Shown piece by piece: positions 27,458-35,992 of a stretch of 64,000 bases of DNA. Source of the DNA: Glycomyces amatae (GTDB lineage: Bacteria > Actinomycetota > Actinomycetes > Mycobacteriales > Micromonosporaceae). The position numbers were made by a program, and so were the translations under genes. The stretch is taken from assembly GCF_020991375.1 (NCBI RefSeq), contig NZ_JAJLQZ010000023.1, forward strand, positions 19,833 to 83,832, in the 5' to 3' direction. Within the stretch, counting starts at the first letter, position 1; every line of letters begins with the position of its first letter. The notes under the pieces were generated by a model, which saw only the letters and a list, made by a program, of their open reading frames with translations, did not search any database and was not told the DNA's origin.

Positions 27458-28492
27458 GTGAGCAACTCTGACATCGACATCGTTCCGATCGACCCGCTCG
27501 ACCGCGAGCTGGTCGACGGCTGGATCCGCACCCAGCGCGCCGTCGTCGAGCACGACCTGCCCGGCGAGCCGCTGCCCAGCCCCGCGTTCCAGCGGCTCCG
27601 GCTCCTCCTGTGGCCCGACGCCCTCGACGTCGAGCGGTACGTCGCGCGCCGCGACGGCACCGTCGTCGGTGCGCTCCAGTACTCCATGCCGAACCAGGAC
27701 AACCAGCACCTCCTCGAACTCGAACTCGAGGTCCACCCCGAGCACCGCCGCCAGGGCGTCGGCACCGCGCTGCTCGAGTTCACCGAGCGCCGCGCCGCCG
27801 AACTCGGCCGCGACACGATCCTCGCCTTCGCCGTCGACTCCCTGGAGGACGGCCCGCGCTTCGACCACTCCGGGCAGGAGTTCGCGAAGGCCCGCGGCTA
27901 CAAGACCGTCGACCAGGAGATCCACCGCCGCAACGACATCACGCTCGTCGGCGACGACGAACTCGCCCGGCTCTACGCCGACGCCTGGGCCAAGGCCGCC
28001 GGCTACGAGCTCGTGCAGTGGATCGACGACTGCCCCGAGGAGATCGTCGACGGGTACGCCGCCCTGTGCGAGCGCATGTACACCGACCCGCCCCAGGGCG
28101 AGGAGCTCGACATCCGCCCCGCCGAGTACGACGCCGCCCGCATCCGCAACACCGAGTGGACGCGCAAGGAGCGGGCCGAGACCCGCTTCTGCAGTGCCGT
28201 CGTCCACGTGGAGTCCGGCGAGGTCGCCGGCATGACCGACCTCGGCCTCATCCCCGGCGAGGAGCTCCACGCCTACCAGGGCGACACCATCGTCGAGGAG
28301 AAGCACCGAGGACACCGCCTCGGCATCATCCTCAAGATCGCCAACCAGCGGCTCATGCGCCGCTACCGCCCCGAGATCCGCTACGTCCACACCTGGAACG
28401 CCGAGGTCAACGACCACATGATCCTCATCAACGAGGCCATGGGCTACCGGCCCCTGTGCCGCGACCTCGACGTGCAGAAGAAGCTCGCCTGA
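27458..28492 (+). CDS. GNAT family N-acetyltransferase, first of a tandem pair
   Basis: 344 residues, GTG start. Acetyl-CoA-binding motif A is LEVHPEHRRQGVGTALLEF (about residues 91-109), and a second GNAT-like half follows (EEKHRGHRLGIILKIANQRL, about 285-304), so the protein has two GNAT folds. Substrate unknown. The next gene is a close paralogue of the same length, with shared ends (IDIVPIDPLDR; MGYRPLCRDLDVQKKLA). Genes of this double-GNAT type sometimes modify antibiotics or peptides. Confidence 0.85.
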   Translation: MSNSDIDIVPIDPLDRELVDGWIRTQRAVVEHDLPGEPLPSPAFQRLRLLLWPDALDVERYVARRDGTVVGALQYSMPNQDNQHLLELELEVHPEHRRQGVGTALLEFTERRAAELGRDTILAFAVDSLEDGPRFDHSGQEFAKARGYKTVDQEIHRRNDITLVGDDELARLYADAWAKAAGYELVQWIDDCPEEIVDGYAALCERMYTDPPQGEELDIRPAEYDAARIRNTEWTRKERAETRFCSAVVHVESGEVAGMTDLGLIPGEELHAYQGDTIVEEKHRGHRLGIILKIANQRLMRRYRPEIRYVHTWNAEVNDHMILINEAMGYRPLCRDLDVQKKLA

Positions 28493-28520
28493 CACCGAGT
28501 TCCCGCGTTGCAATGGGAGA

Positions 28521-28556
28521 CGGCCCGACCGCGCAGCGGTCGGGCCGTTCGTTTTC
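28521..28556 (+). terminator. Terminator after first GNAT gene
   Basis: Perfect 13-bp stem (ACGGCCCGACCGC / GCGGTCGGGCCGT), 3-base loop, then TCGTTTTC. An almost identical hairpin follows the second GNAT gene. Confidence 0.85.
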
Positions 28557-28604
28557 CGCAAATGACGTTGCGCCCCGAGAGGCCCGTGCCTGATCGTCGA
28601 TGAC

Positions 28605-29642
28605 ATGCATACCAACGACATCGACATCACCCCGATCGACCCGCTCGACCGCGGCCTGGTCGACGCCTGGATCGACATGCGGCACGCCGTCGCGACCCAC
28701 GACAGGCCCGGCGAAGCGCACGTCAACCCCGCGCTGCAACGCCTGAACCTGCTGCTGTGGTCCGAGGCGGTCGACGTCGAGCGCCACGTCGCCCGCGTCG
28801 GCGCCGAGGTCGTCGGCGCCCTCGAGCTCTCGATGCCCGTCAAGGACAACCGGCACCTGGTGGAGCTCGCGCTCGAGGTCCACCCCGACCACCGCAGGCG
28901 CGGCGTCGGGACCGCGCTGCTCGGCTTCGCCGAGCGCCGCGCCGCCGGACTGGGCCGCGACACGCTCCTGGGCTACGCCGTCGAGCGCCTCGACGGCGGA
29001 CCGGCCTTCGACGAGGCCGGGCGCCGCTTCGCCGCCGCCCGCGGCTACCGGGTCGTCGACCGGGACGTCCACCGCCGCAACGACCTCGCGCTCACCGACG
29101 AGGAGGCGCTCGCGCGCCGCTACGACGAGGCCTGGGAGCACGCCGACGGGTACGAACTCGTGCAGTCGGTCGCCCGCGCGGTCCCCGACGACCTCGTCGA
29201 GGGCATCGCCCACCTGTGCGAGCGCATGTACACCGACCCGCCGATGGGGGAGGAGCTGGACATCAGGCCGGCCGTGTTCGACGCCGCGCGCCTGCGCGAC
29301 TACGAGCGCACCCGCGAGCGGCGCGCCCAGATGCAGGTCATCACGGCCGTCCGCCACATCGAGACGGGCGTGGTCGCCGGGTACACCTTCATCCTCGTCA
29401 ACCCCGGCGACGACGAGCACGCCTGGCAGGACGACACCATCGTCCTGCCCGAGCACCGCGGCCGCCGCCTGGGCACGATCCTCAAGATCGCCAACCAGCG
29501 CCAGCTGCTGCGCCACCGGCCGGCGATGCGCCATGTGCACACCTGGAACGCCGAGGCCAACGACCGCATGATCGAGATCAACGAGATGATGGGCTACCGG
29601 CCCCTGTGCCGCGACCTCAACGTGCAGAAGAAGCTCGCCTGA
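28605..29642 (+). CDS. GNAT family N-acetyltransferase, second of a tandem pair
   Basis: 345 residues, ATG start. Same double-GNAT layout as the upstream gene: motif A LEVHPDHRRRGVGTALLGF and a second half PEHRGRRLGTILKIANQRQ. The two proteins share long stretches, particularly the last 60 residues, and end identically in QKKLA. The gene arose by tandem duplication together with its terminator. Some divergence in the central region (APVKDNRHL against PNQDNQHL) could mean different substrates. Confidence 0.85.
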   Translation: MHTNDIDITPIDPLDRGLVDAWIDMRHAVATHDRPGEAHVNPALQRLNLLLWSEAVDVERHVARVGAEVVGALELSMPVKDNRHLVELALEVHPDHRRRGVGTALLGFAERRAAGLGRDTLLGYAVERLDGGPAFDEAGRRFAAARGYRVVDRDVHRRNDLALTDEEALARRYDEAWEHADGYELVQSVARAVPDDLVEGIAHLCERMYTDPPMGEELDIRPAVFDAARLRDYERTRERRAQMQVITAVRHIETGVVAGYTFILVNPGDDEHAWQDDTIVLPEHRGRRLGTILKIANQRQLLRHRPAMRHVHTWNAEANDRMIEINEMMGYRPLCRDLNVQKKLA

Positions 29643-29663
29643 GACCGGCCCTGCGACGGGAGA

Positions 29664-29690
29664 CGGCCCGACCGCGATGCGGTCGGGCCG
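29664..29690 (+). terminator. Terminator after second GNAT gene
   Basis: 12-bp stem CGGCCCGACCGC / GCGGTCGGGCCG with loop GAT. The 17 bases GGGAGACGGCCCGACCG are shared with the first gene's terminator. Confidence 0.8.
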
Positions 29691-29704
29691 GTCTTCGCGG
29701 GCGC

Positions 29705-30853
29705 TCAGGCGCTCGCGATGAACAGCTCGCCGATCCCCGAGGCCGTGACCGGCCCGGCGGTGCCCGCCGAGAACGCGGCGCGGCCCGGCGACAGGGCGAC
29801 CTCGCCCTCGCCGTCGGCCACGGTGACGGCGCCGCCGGTGGACAGGCAGATCCGCGGGCCGTCGAGCTCGACGGTCACCGCCTCGCCCGTCAGCGTGACG
29901 CGCCGCAGCGCGAAGTCGTCGATGGGGACCGGCCAGGAGCGCACCGGGCCGTCGTCCTCGGCCCCCGTGCGCGGGTCGGTCATCGCCTGGAAGTCCAGGA
30001 CGCGCAGCAGCTCGGGCACGTCCACGCGCTTGTTGGTGAGGCCGCCGCGCAGCACGTTGTCGCTGGCGGCCATGACCTCGACGCCGAAGCCGTGCAGGTA
30101 GGCGTGCAGGTTCCCCGCGGGCATGTACACGGCCTCGCCGGGCTGGAGCGTGATGTGGTTGAGCAGCAGGCTCACCAGTACGCCCGGGTCGTCGGGGTAG
30201 GAGCGGGCCAGGGACACCAGGTCGGCGCCGTCCTCGGTCGCGAGCTCGGAGGCGGCCTTCGCCGCGGCGTCGATGATCGAGCGGCACTCCTCGCGGGCGA
30301 GCCCGAGGAGGTCCGGGACGGCCTTGCGGAGCCCGGCCTTCCGGTCGCGCAGCGTGGCGGTGAGCCCTTCGAGCTCGGGGACGCCGAGCGCCTCGATGTC
30401 CGCGGCCGCCGCGAGCGGGTCGCGGAAGCCGCACATGGCGCGGAACTCGGTGAGCGCCACCAGCATCTCGGGCTTGTGGTTGTCGTCCACGTAGTTGCGG
30501 TAGGCCGTGTCGATGCCGATGCGCATCTCCCGCTGGTGGCCCGAGTGGGCCTGGCGGGCGTTCGGGTGCGCCTGGAGCGACAGCGGCTTGGCGGCCGCGA
30601 GGAGCTTGAGCAGGAACGGGAGCCTCGGGCCGAACCGCTCGGCGGCGCGCTCGCCGAGCATCGCGGCGGGGTTCGAGGCGATCGCGTCGTCCAGCGGCCC
30701 CCCGTCGTGGAGGGTCGAGGGGGCGCTGTGGTGGGCGCCGAACCACTCCTCGGCCTCTGGCAGGTCCGCGGGGACCTCCCGGCCCTGGAGCCGGGCGAGG
30801 TCGACCTGCGACCCCCAGGCGTAGTTGCGGATGACGCCGTACAGCCCCTGCAC
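29705..30853 (-). CDS. manA: Mannose-6-phosphate isomerase, class I
   Basis: 382 residues; GTG at 30853 with GAGGAG upstream. Type I PMI features: RNYAWGSQ near the N-terminus, FLLKLLAAAKPLSLQAHPN (zinc and substrate site), HKPEMLVAL (zinc-binding His and Glu), and PAGNLHAYLHGFGVEVMAAS followed by DNVLRGGLTNK. It converts fructose-6-phosphate to mannose-6-phosphate, first step to GDP-mannose. Last gene of the manB-Trm112-SIS-manA run, with the same order as in mycobacteria. Confidence 0.93.
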   Translation of the reverse strand: MQGLYGVIRNYAWGSQVDLARLQGREVPADLPEAEEWFGAHHSAPSTLHDGGPLDDAIASNPAAMLGERAAERFGPRLPFLLKLLAAAKPLSLQAHPNARQAHSGHQREMRIGIDTAYRNYVDDNHKPEMLVALTEFRAMCGFRDPLAAAADIEALGVPELEGLTATLRDRKAGLRKAVPDLLGLAREECRSIIDAAAKAASELATEDGADLVSLARSYPDDPGVLVSLLLNHITLQPGEAVYMPAGNLHAYLHGFGVEVMAASDNVLRGGLTNKRVDVPELLRVLDFQAMTDPRTGAEDDGPVRSWPVPIDDFALRRVTLTGEAVTVELDGPRICLSTGGAVTVADGEGEVALSPGRAAFSAGTAGPVTASGIGELFIASA

Positions 30854-31031
30854 CGCCGCTCCTCTTGTTGTTCGGGTGTTGTTCAGGTCGGAGGACTCAA
30901 CTGTATCGGTACGGCCCGCGCGCCCCGATACCCCGGCCCGTCTCCTGCGGCGCCGCCCGGTGGAACGCGGGAGGCCGCGGCGGGCACCGCCCGCCGCGGC
31001 CTCCCGCAATGCCCGTGAGCTGCGAGGACGG

Positions 31032-32225
31032 CTACTCGCCGCCGAGCGTCAGGTCCTTCATCTCCGAGACCGCCGGGACGCGCATCGGGTCGAGCCCGTG
31101 GGCGAGCGCGAGGTACACGGACGCGAAGTCGGGCACCGAGATGAGCGAGGCGAGCCGCTCGAGCGCGCAGCCGCCCTCGGCCGGGAGCACGTCGCAGCGG
31201 ACGCCGCGCCGGGCGGCCAGGTCGGCCACGGCGTCGGCGCGGCGGGTGTCGGGCTTGGGGGTGGAGTCGTCGCCGTCGAGCCCGTCGTCGCGCATGAGCA
31301 CGATCCGCAGGCGCGTCAGCTCGTCCTCCCCGGGGTCGGCGAAGATGTCCTTCCGGCCTTCGGCGAGCGAGCCGAACACGCCGTCGAGGAGGCCGACGCG
31401 GCCGCGCCCGACCTCGCCGAGCTCCCCGGAGACGACCGGGTAGCGGGAGTTCGCGGCGAGCATGTCGCCGAAGCGCCGGGCGGCGACGCCCGCGAGCGGG
31501 CTGGAGCCCCACACGACCGGGATCGACCCGGCCAGGTTCATCGCGAGCTCCTTGGCGGGGTTCACGTAGGCGTCGGCGTCGGGGCGGCAGCGCTCGGCGT
31601 CCTCGTCGAGGCGGCGCGCGGTCTCGGCGATGTCGGCCTCGACCAGGCTCACGAGCCCGAGCTCCCTGGCGGCCATGAGGACCGGGACGGTGAGGGCCCA
31701 CAGGCTGAGCCGGGCCGGGGCCCGGCGCGGGACGGCCACGAACGAGGCGCGGGCCCGCTCGGCCACGGCCTGGAGCTCGGAGTCGGGGGCGCCGATGGCG
31801 ACCAGGCGCGCGCCGCGGCGGGCGGCGGCCTCGGCGGCGGCGAGCGCCTCGGGGCTGCGTCCGGACGCGGACACGGCGATGACCACGTCGGCGGCGCCGA
31901 CCCAGCCGGGGACGCCGGCGGAGCGGTGCCCGAGGATCGGCACGGGGCAGCGGGGCCCGGCGACGGTGGCGAGGATGTCGCCGGTCCGGGCGGCGGTGCC
32001 GACGCCCGCGACGACGACCGCCCGCGGGCGGCCCTCCTCGGCGAGCGCGCCGAGCCCGGCGTCGGCGGCGAGCGCGGCGGACTCCCGCAGCTGCGGCCCG
32101 GCCGAGGCGAGCGCCCACAGGGCGCCGCCGGGGCGGATCGCGTCGCTCAGGTCGCCTTCGATGCGGCGCTCGTCGGGGAGCCGGTCGCCGGTGATCCCGG
32201 CGAGCCCGTCGTCCTCAGGACCCAT
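31032..32225 (-). CDS. SIS domain protein of the mannose cluster
   Basis: 397 residues with two sugar isomerase (SIS) halves: VVVAGVGTAARTGDIL then VIAVSASGRSPEALAAAEAA (phosphosugar-binding Ser-rich loop), and a C-terminal half IPVVWGSSPLAGVAARRFGD. Similar to phosphoglucose/phosphomannose isomerase-type proteins; the precise reaction is not established for the actinobacterial branch. AAGGAGG lies upstream of the ATG. It sits between the phosphomannomutase/Trm112 pair and manA, so a role in mannose phosphate supply is likely. Confidence 0.8.
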   Translation of the reverse strand: MGPEDDGLAGITGDRLPDERRIEGDLSDAIRPGGALWALASAGPQLRESAALAADAGLGALAEEGRPRAVVVAGVGTAARTGDILATVAGPRCPVPILGHRSAGVPGWVGAADVVIAVSASGRSPEALAAAEAAARRGARLVAIGAPDSELQAVAERARASFVAVPRRAPARLSLWALTVPVLMAARELGLVSLVEADIAETARRLDEDAERCRPDADAYVNPAKELAMNLAGSIPVVWGSSPLAGVAARRFGDMLAANSRYPVVSGELGEVGRGRVGLLDGVFGSLAEGRKDIFADPGEDELTRLRIVLMRDDGLDGDDSTPKPDTRRADAVADLAARRGVRCDVLPAEGGCALERLASLISVPDFASVYLALAHGLDPMRVPAVSEMKDLTLGGE

Positions 32226-32328
32226 GCTGTGTTCCTCCTTGGCCTCTGGCCTGCGGGGCCGCGCCCCTGGGCGGTTCGCTTCGGTTGCGGGGGAGCCGGC
32301 CGCCGTGGGGCGGCCGCTGGTCGGGGGC

Positions 32329-32544
32329 CTACTCGCCGTGGTGCGCGGCGCCGTTGCCGGAAGCGCCGCCGCCGGAGGCGCTGTCGAGGAGCATCACGGG
32401 GATGCCGTCCTCGACCCGGAAGACCTTCGCGCACTCGGAGCAGGTGAGCGCGTTCTCCTCGCGGTCGTAGGCGAGCGGCGCGTGGTGGGGCTCGGGGCAG
32501 CGCAGCAGTTCCAGGAGCACGGGTTTGGGCGCGGTGGCGGGCAT
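32329..32544 (-). CDS. Trm112 family zinc-ribbon protein
   Basis: 71 residues. LLELLRCPEPHHAPL and LTCSECAKVFRVEDGIPVML form the short Trm112 fold; CSEC is intact but the first Cys pair is only one Cys (RCPEP), so zinc binding may be incomplete. Trm112 proteins act as partners or activators of other enzymes, mainly methyltransferases. It starts 3 bases after the phosphomannomutase stop on the minus strand. Confidence 0.85.
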   Translation of the reverse strand: MPATAPKPVLLELLRCPEPHHAPLAYDREENALTCSECAKVFRVEDGIPVMLLDSASGGGASGNGAAHHGE

Positions 32545-32547
32545 GGG

Positions 32548-33927
32548 CTAGTTCCTTACGATGCGGAGGATGTCGTCGCGCAGCCGTTCCATCGAGGCCT
32601 GGTCGGGGCCTTCGACGTTGAGCCGCAGCAGCGGTTCGGTGTTCGAGGGGCGCAGGTTGGCCCACGAGCCGTCCCGGAGGGAGACGGTGAGGCCGTCGAG
32701 CCGGTCGGTCTCGACCCCGTCCCGGCCCGCGAAGTGGTCGGCGACCTCTTCGATCTTGGCGTGCGGGTCGGCGACCTCGGAGTTGATCTCGCCGGAGGGC
32801 GTGTAGCGGACGAACCGGTCCGCCAGTTCCGACAGGGGCCGGTCGGTCTCGCCGACCGCCGCCAGGACGTGCATGGCCGCGAGCATGCCGGTGTCGGCGA
32901 ACCAGAAGTCCCGGAAGTAGTAGTGCCCGGAGTGCTCGCCGCCGAAGACCGCGTCCTCCTCGGCCATGACGGCCTTGATGTAGGAGTGGCCGACGCGGGT
33001 GCGCAGGGGGCGGCCGCCGTGCTCGGCGATGATCTCGGGGACGGCCTTGGAGCAGATCAGGTTGTGGCACACGGCGCTGCCGGGGTGCTTGGCGAGTTCG
33101 CGGGTGGCGATGAGCGCGGTGATGGCCGACGGCGTGACGGGCTCGCCGTCGGCGTCGACCACGAAGCAGCGGTCGGCGTCGCCGTCGAAGGCCAGGCCGA
33201 GGTCGGCGCCGACCTCCTTGACGCGGGCCTGGAGGTCGACGAGGTTCGCCGGCTCCAGCGGGTTCGCCTCGTGGTTGGGAAAGGTGCCGTCGAGCTCGAA
33301 GTAGAGCGGGTCGATCTCCAGCGGGAGCCCGTCCAGGAGCTGGTCGCCGAGGACGGCCGGGACGGTGTGGCCGCCCATGCCGTTGCCCGCGTCGACCACG
33401 ATCTTGAGCGGGCGGATCTTCGCGAGGTCGACGAGGTCGCGCATGTACGCGGCGTACGCGGCGAGGAAGTCCTCCTTCACGACGCTGCCCGGCTCGGCGG
33501 CGGCGGGGGCGGGCTCGCCGTCGAGGATCGCCTGGGCCCTGTCGCGGATGTCGGCCAGGCCGGTGTCGAGGCCGATCGGCCGCGCGGCGGGCAGGCACAT
33601 CTTCAGGCCGTTGTACTCGGCGGGGTTGTGGCTGGCGGTGAACATCGCGCCGGCGACGTCGCGGCTGCCGGCGATGAAGTAGAGCATGTCGGTCGAGCAC
33701 AGGCCGGTCTCGATGACGTCGGCCCCCGCCCTGGTGGCGCCGCGCGCGAACGCGGCGGCGAAACCGGGCCCCGAGTCGCGCATGTCGTGGCCGACGGCCC
33801 AGGTCCGCTCGCCGGTGACGGCGACGGCGGCCGCGCCGATGGCCTCCATGACCTCGGGCGTGAGTTGCGAGCCGACGAGTCCGCGGACGTCGTAGGCCTT
33901 CACGAATTCGCTGAGCTGGGAAGCCAC
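32548..33927 (-). CDS. manB: Phosphomannomutase/phosphoglucomutase
   Basis: 459 residues, GTG start. All four family loops are present: phosphoserine loop TASHNPAEYNG, metal loop DGDADRC, sugar loop GEHSGHYYF and phosphate loop RPSNTEPLLR. It interconverts mannose-6- and mannose-1-phosphate (and possibly glucose phosphates) for GDP-mannose and cell-wall glycans. The orthologous mycobacterial gene, pmmA/manB, has the same neighbours. Confidence 0.93.
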   Translation of the reverse strand: MASQLSEFVKAYDVRGLVGSQLTPEVMEAIGAAAVAVTGERTWAVGHDMRDSGPGFAAAFARGATRAGADVIETGLCSTDMLYFIAGSRDVAGAMFTASHNPAEYNGLKMCLPAARPIGLDTGLADIRDRAQAILDGEPAPAAAEPGSVVKEDFLAAYAAYMRDLVDLAKIRPLKIVVDAGNGMGGHTVPAVLGDQLLDGLPLEIDPLYFELDGTFPNHEANPLEPANLVDLQARVKEVGADLGLAFDGDADRCFVVDADGEPVTPSAITALIATRELAKHPGSAVCHNLICSKAVPEIIAEHGGRPLRTRVGHSYIKAVMAEEDAVFGGEHSGHYYFRDFWFADTGMLAAMHVLAAVGETDRPLSELADRFVRYTPSGEINSEVADPHAKIEEVADHFAGRDGVETDRLDGLTVSLRDGSWANLRPSNTEPLLRLNVEGPDQASMERLRDDILRIVRN

Positions 33928-34015
33928 GGGTCAGATGCCGCCTTTCCGGGTTACGGGGCCGGTGGGAGGCGCCGGGACCGCAGCTGCGGCGTGCGGGGCC
34001 GCCTCCGTGACGAGA

Positions 34016-34456
34016 CTAGCGCTGTGGGTCCTCGTCGCCGGACACCACCCGGAGGTGACGCCGGGCACCGAACTGGGGGCCCGCGGGGCGGTGCCCCGGC
34101 CGCTGCGCCGTTTCGGTCTCGGCCAGGCGGCGGCTCGCGAGCGTGGCCGCGTCGGCCGGTTCGGTCTCGGGTTCGTGCCGCTCGCCGACGGCCGCCTCGC
34201 GGACGGCGTTGGCCAGGGCGACCAGGTCGTCGTCGGTGGGCATGGGCACGGCGTAGTCGCCCTGGTGGCGGACCAGTTCCCAGCCGTGGGGGACGGTGAG
34301 GCGCCGGGCGTGGGCGTCGCACAGGTCGTAGCTGTGGGGCTCCCGCGCCGTCGAGAGCGGGCCGACCACAGCGGTCGAATCCGAGTATATGTATGTCAAA
34401 GTGGCCACCGCAGGCTGGCGGCAGCCGTTCCGGGAGCAACGCCGATCCGACCTCAC
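34016..34456 (-). CDS. DUF3499 family protein
   Basis: 146 residues. N-terminal Cys motif CSRNGC and CDAH further on (YDLCDAHARRL) suggest a small zinc site; the rest is polar and Arg/Glu-rich. DUF3499 is an actinobacterial family of unknown function that lies between manB and the zincin-like gene, as here. A TAGTTT box ends 6 bases before the GTG, indicating a leaderless transcript. Confidence 0.88.
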   Translation of the reverse strand: MRSDRRCSRNGCRQPAVATLTYIYSDSTAVVGPLSTAREPHSYDLCDAHARRLTVPHGWELVRHQGDYAVPMPTDDDLVALANAVREAAVGERHEPETEPADAATLASRRLAETETAQRPGHRPAGPQFGARRHLRVVSGDEDPQR

Positions 34457-34577
34457 CCCACGAAACTACCACTCGCTGTGGCGAAGTCAGCGGCGCTGAG
34501 CAGTGGCCTCTCACGGATTCGTGTCGCCGCGGATCGCGGGGGCCGTTTCGGTCGGACCCGGACGCTAAGGTGGCCCC
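34457..34577. promoter_or_regulatory. Divergent leaderless promoters
   Basis: Minus strand: TAGTTT (plus coordinates 34463-34468) 6 bases before the DUF3499 GTG. Plus strand: TAAGGT at 34566-34571, 6 bases before the ATG at 34578. No Shine-Dalgarno precedes either start. Confidence 0.5.
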
Positions 34578-35009
34578 ATGCGCAGAGATCGACACGGACG
34601 GGGGATGCGGGGGCCGCTCGCGCCCCGCGCCCTGCCGCTGCGGCGCACGGCCGTGGAGGAGTTCGACGCGCTGGTGATGGACGCGGTGGCGGTGCTCGAG
34701 CAGCGCCTCGCGGAGAACCTCGGTTCGAACTTCACCGATCTGCGGCACGTCGAGTTCGCCGTCGACGAGGTCCCGCCGGACTCGCAGGACTACGACGCCG
34801 ACGTGGTCGAGGACCGCGGGGTGCCGCTGTCGAAGCTGTACCCGGCGCAGCCGGGCACGGTCGCGGCCGCGCCCCGGATCGTGCTGTACCGCAGGCCGAT
34901 CGAGATCCGGTACGACTCGAAGGCCGACGCCGAGTCGCTGGTGCGCTCGATCCTGGCCGAGCAGCTCGCGTCCCTGCTCAACCTGCCGCCCGAGGACCTG
35001 GAGTCCTAG
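34578..35009 (+). CDS. Zincin-like metallopeptidase family protein without its zinc motif
   Basis: 143 residues. The N-terminus (MRRDRHGRGMRGPLAP) and the body (FDALVMDAVAVLEQRLAENL; PRIVLYRRPIE) match the metallopeptidase family found beside DUF3499. The position where the family carries HExxH reads ILAEQLASLLNL, so both His and the catalytic Glu context are lost. It is probably not a peptidase in this organism; a structural or binding role is possible. Confidence 0.8.
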   Translation: MRRDRHGRGMRGPLAPRALPLRRTAVEEFDALVMDAVAVLEQRLAENLGSNFTDLRHVEFAVDEVPPDSQDYDADVVEDRGVPLSKLYPAQPGTVAAAPRIVLYRRPIEIRYDSKADAESLVRSILAEQLASLLNLPPEDLES

Positions 35010-35114
35010 GCCCCGTTGCCGCCCCCTTGGACCGCGTCCGGCCCCGGGCACGGCGGAAGGGCGGGACTTCGCTGGCCCGCCCTCTCGCCGTGTCGTGCGA
35101 TCGTAGATGTCCTC

Positions 35115-35624
35115 TTATGCGGCGACCGGGATCCGGTCGCGCGCCGCCTCCTCGACGAGCTCCTCCGCCGGTGCGCCCATGCGGGCGCCGACGAGCTCGT
35201 CCATCAGGGCGCCGCCCTGTCCGCCGGTGGCGACGCTGAGTCGCTCGTACGGCTCGGCGTGGCGCATTTCCTGCGCGAACGCCGCCTCCGCGGCCACCGC
35301 GGGGTTGATCATCGGGGTCGGCAGGCACACCACCACCGGGATGCGCTCGCTGCGCCGGCGTGCCGCTTCGCGCGCCTGGCGCTTGATCTTGCGGCGCTCG
35401 CGCTCGGAGAGCCCGCCCCAGATCCCGAACCGCTCGTCGTGGTCGAGCGCGTACTGCAGACAGTTCTCTTTGACCTCGCACCGCGCGCAGATGCGTTTCG
35501 CATCCCGCGTGGAGCCCCCTTTTTCGGGGAAGAACGCCTCCGGATCGGTCTGCGCGCACAATGCGCGAGCCTGCCACTCCGGAACGTTACCCAACAGGTC
35601 GGCCAAGTAGTCACGGCCGTCCAT
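35115..35624 (-). CDS. whiB2: WhiB family iron-sulfur regulator (WhiB2/WhmD type) with a C-terminal extension
   Basis: 169 residues from the ATG at 35624, which has GAGGAGG upstream. Four Cys ligands for a [4Fe-4S] cluster are present (Cys23, Cys46, Cys49, Cys55), then the turn GIWGGLSERERR and a basic DNA-binding stretch. WhiB2 controls septation genes together with sigma factors. The domain is complete by residue 90; the 80 residues beyond (PTPMINPAVAAEAAF ...) are longer than in most WhiB2 proteins. Location matches the conserved manB-DUF3499-zincin-whiB2 order. Confidence 0.92.
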   Translation of the reverse strand: MDGRDYLADLLGNVPEWQARALCAQTDPEAFFPEKGGSTRDAKRICARCEVKENCLQYALDHDERFGIWGGLSERERRKIKRQAREAARRRSERIPVVVCLPTPMINPAVAAEAAFAQEMRHAEPYERLSVATGGQGGALMDELVGARMGAPAEELVEEAARDRIPVAA

Positions 35625-35992
35625 ATGCGTCCGCCTCCTCGTTCGCGCACCGGTCGAACCGGTGCTCCCCCCTTGCAATCACTTGCGCGGCAACGGCATG
35701 AGGACCGGGCGCGGACGCGTCGCCTCCCCTGAGACGCGTACGGCCCCGCTGCGGGCCACCAGGTGGTCCGCCGGTGCGTCAGTCCTGCATGTCTGCGGCT
35801 TCTTCTCGGAAGCCCCGGTGCCCGCGGGCGGCCTGTAGATGGGGCCGCGCCGCCTTGCTCATCTCTATGGACGATGAGTCTTCATCGCTAATCCGATAAC
35901 GGTTCGATGTCAGACGATAGCGCACAGTGATCTGATTGATGGAAGGACCCCTCAGACTCACGCTTGCGGGGGACTTGTCTTGACAGGAGTGT
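35625..35992. other. Intergenic region upstream of whiB2
   Basis: 368 bases with locally lower GC (35870-35950). It is the whiB2 promoter and leader side. A 60-codon minus-strand ORF at 35779-35961 has atypical codon use and no RBS and is not supported. No terminator or repeat was identified. Confidence 0.5.

Noticed and set aside
35779..35961. 60-codon minus-strand ORF upstream of whiB2
   Set aside because: Third codon positions are not GC-rich, no RBS, no recognisable motif; more likely leader DNA.
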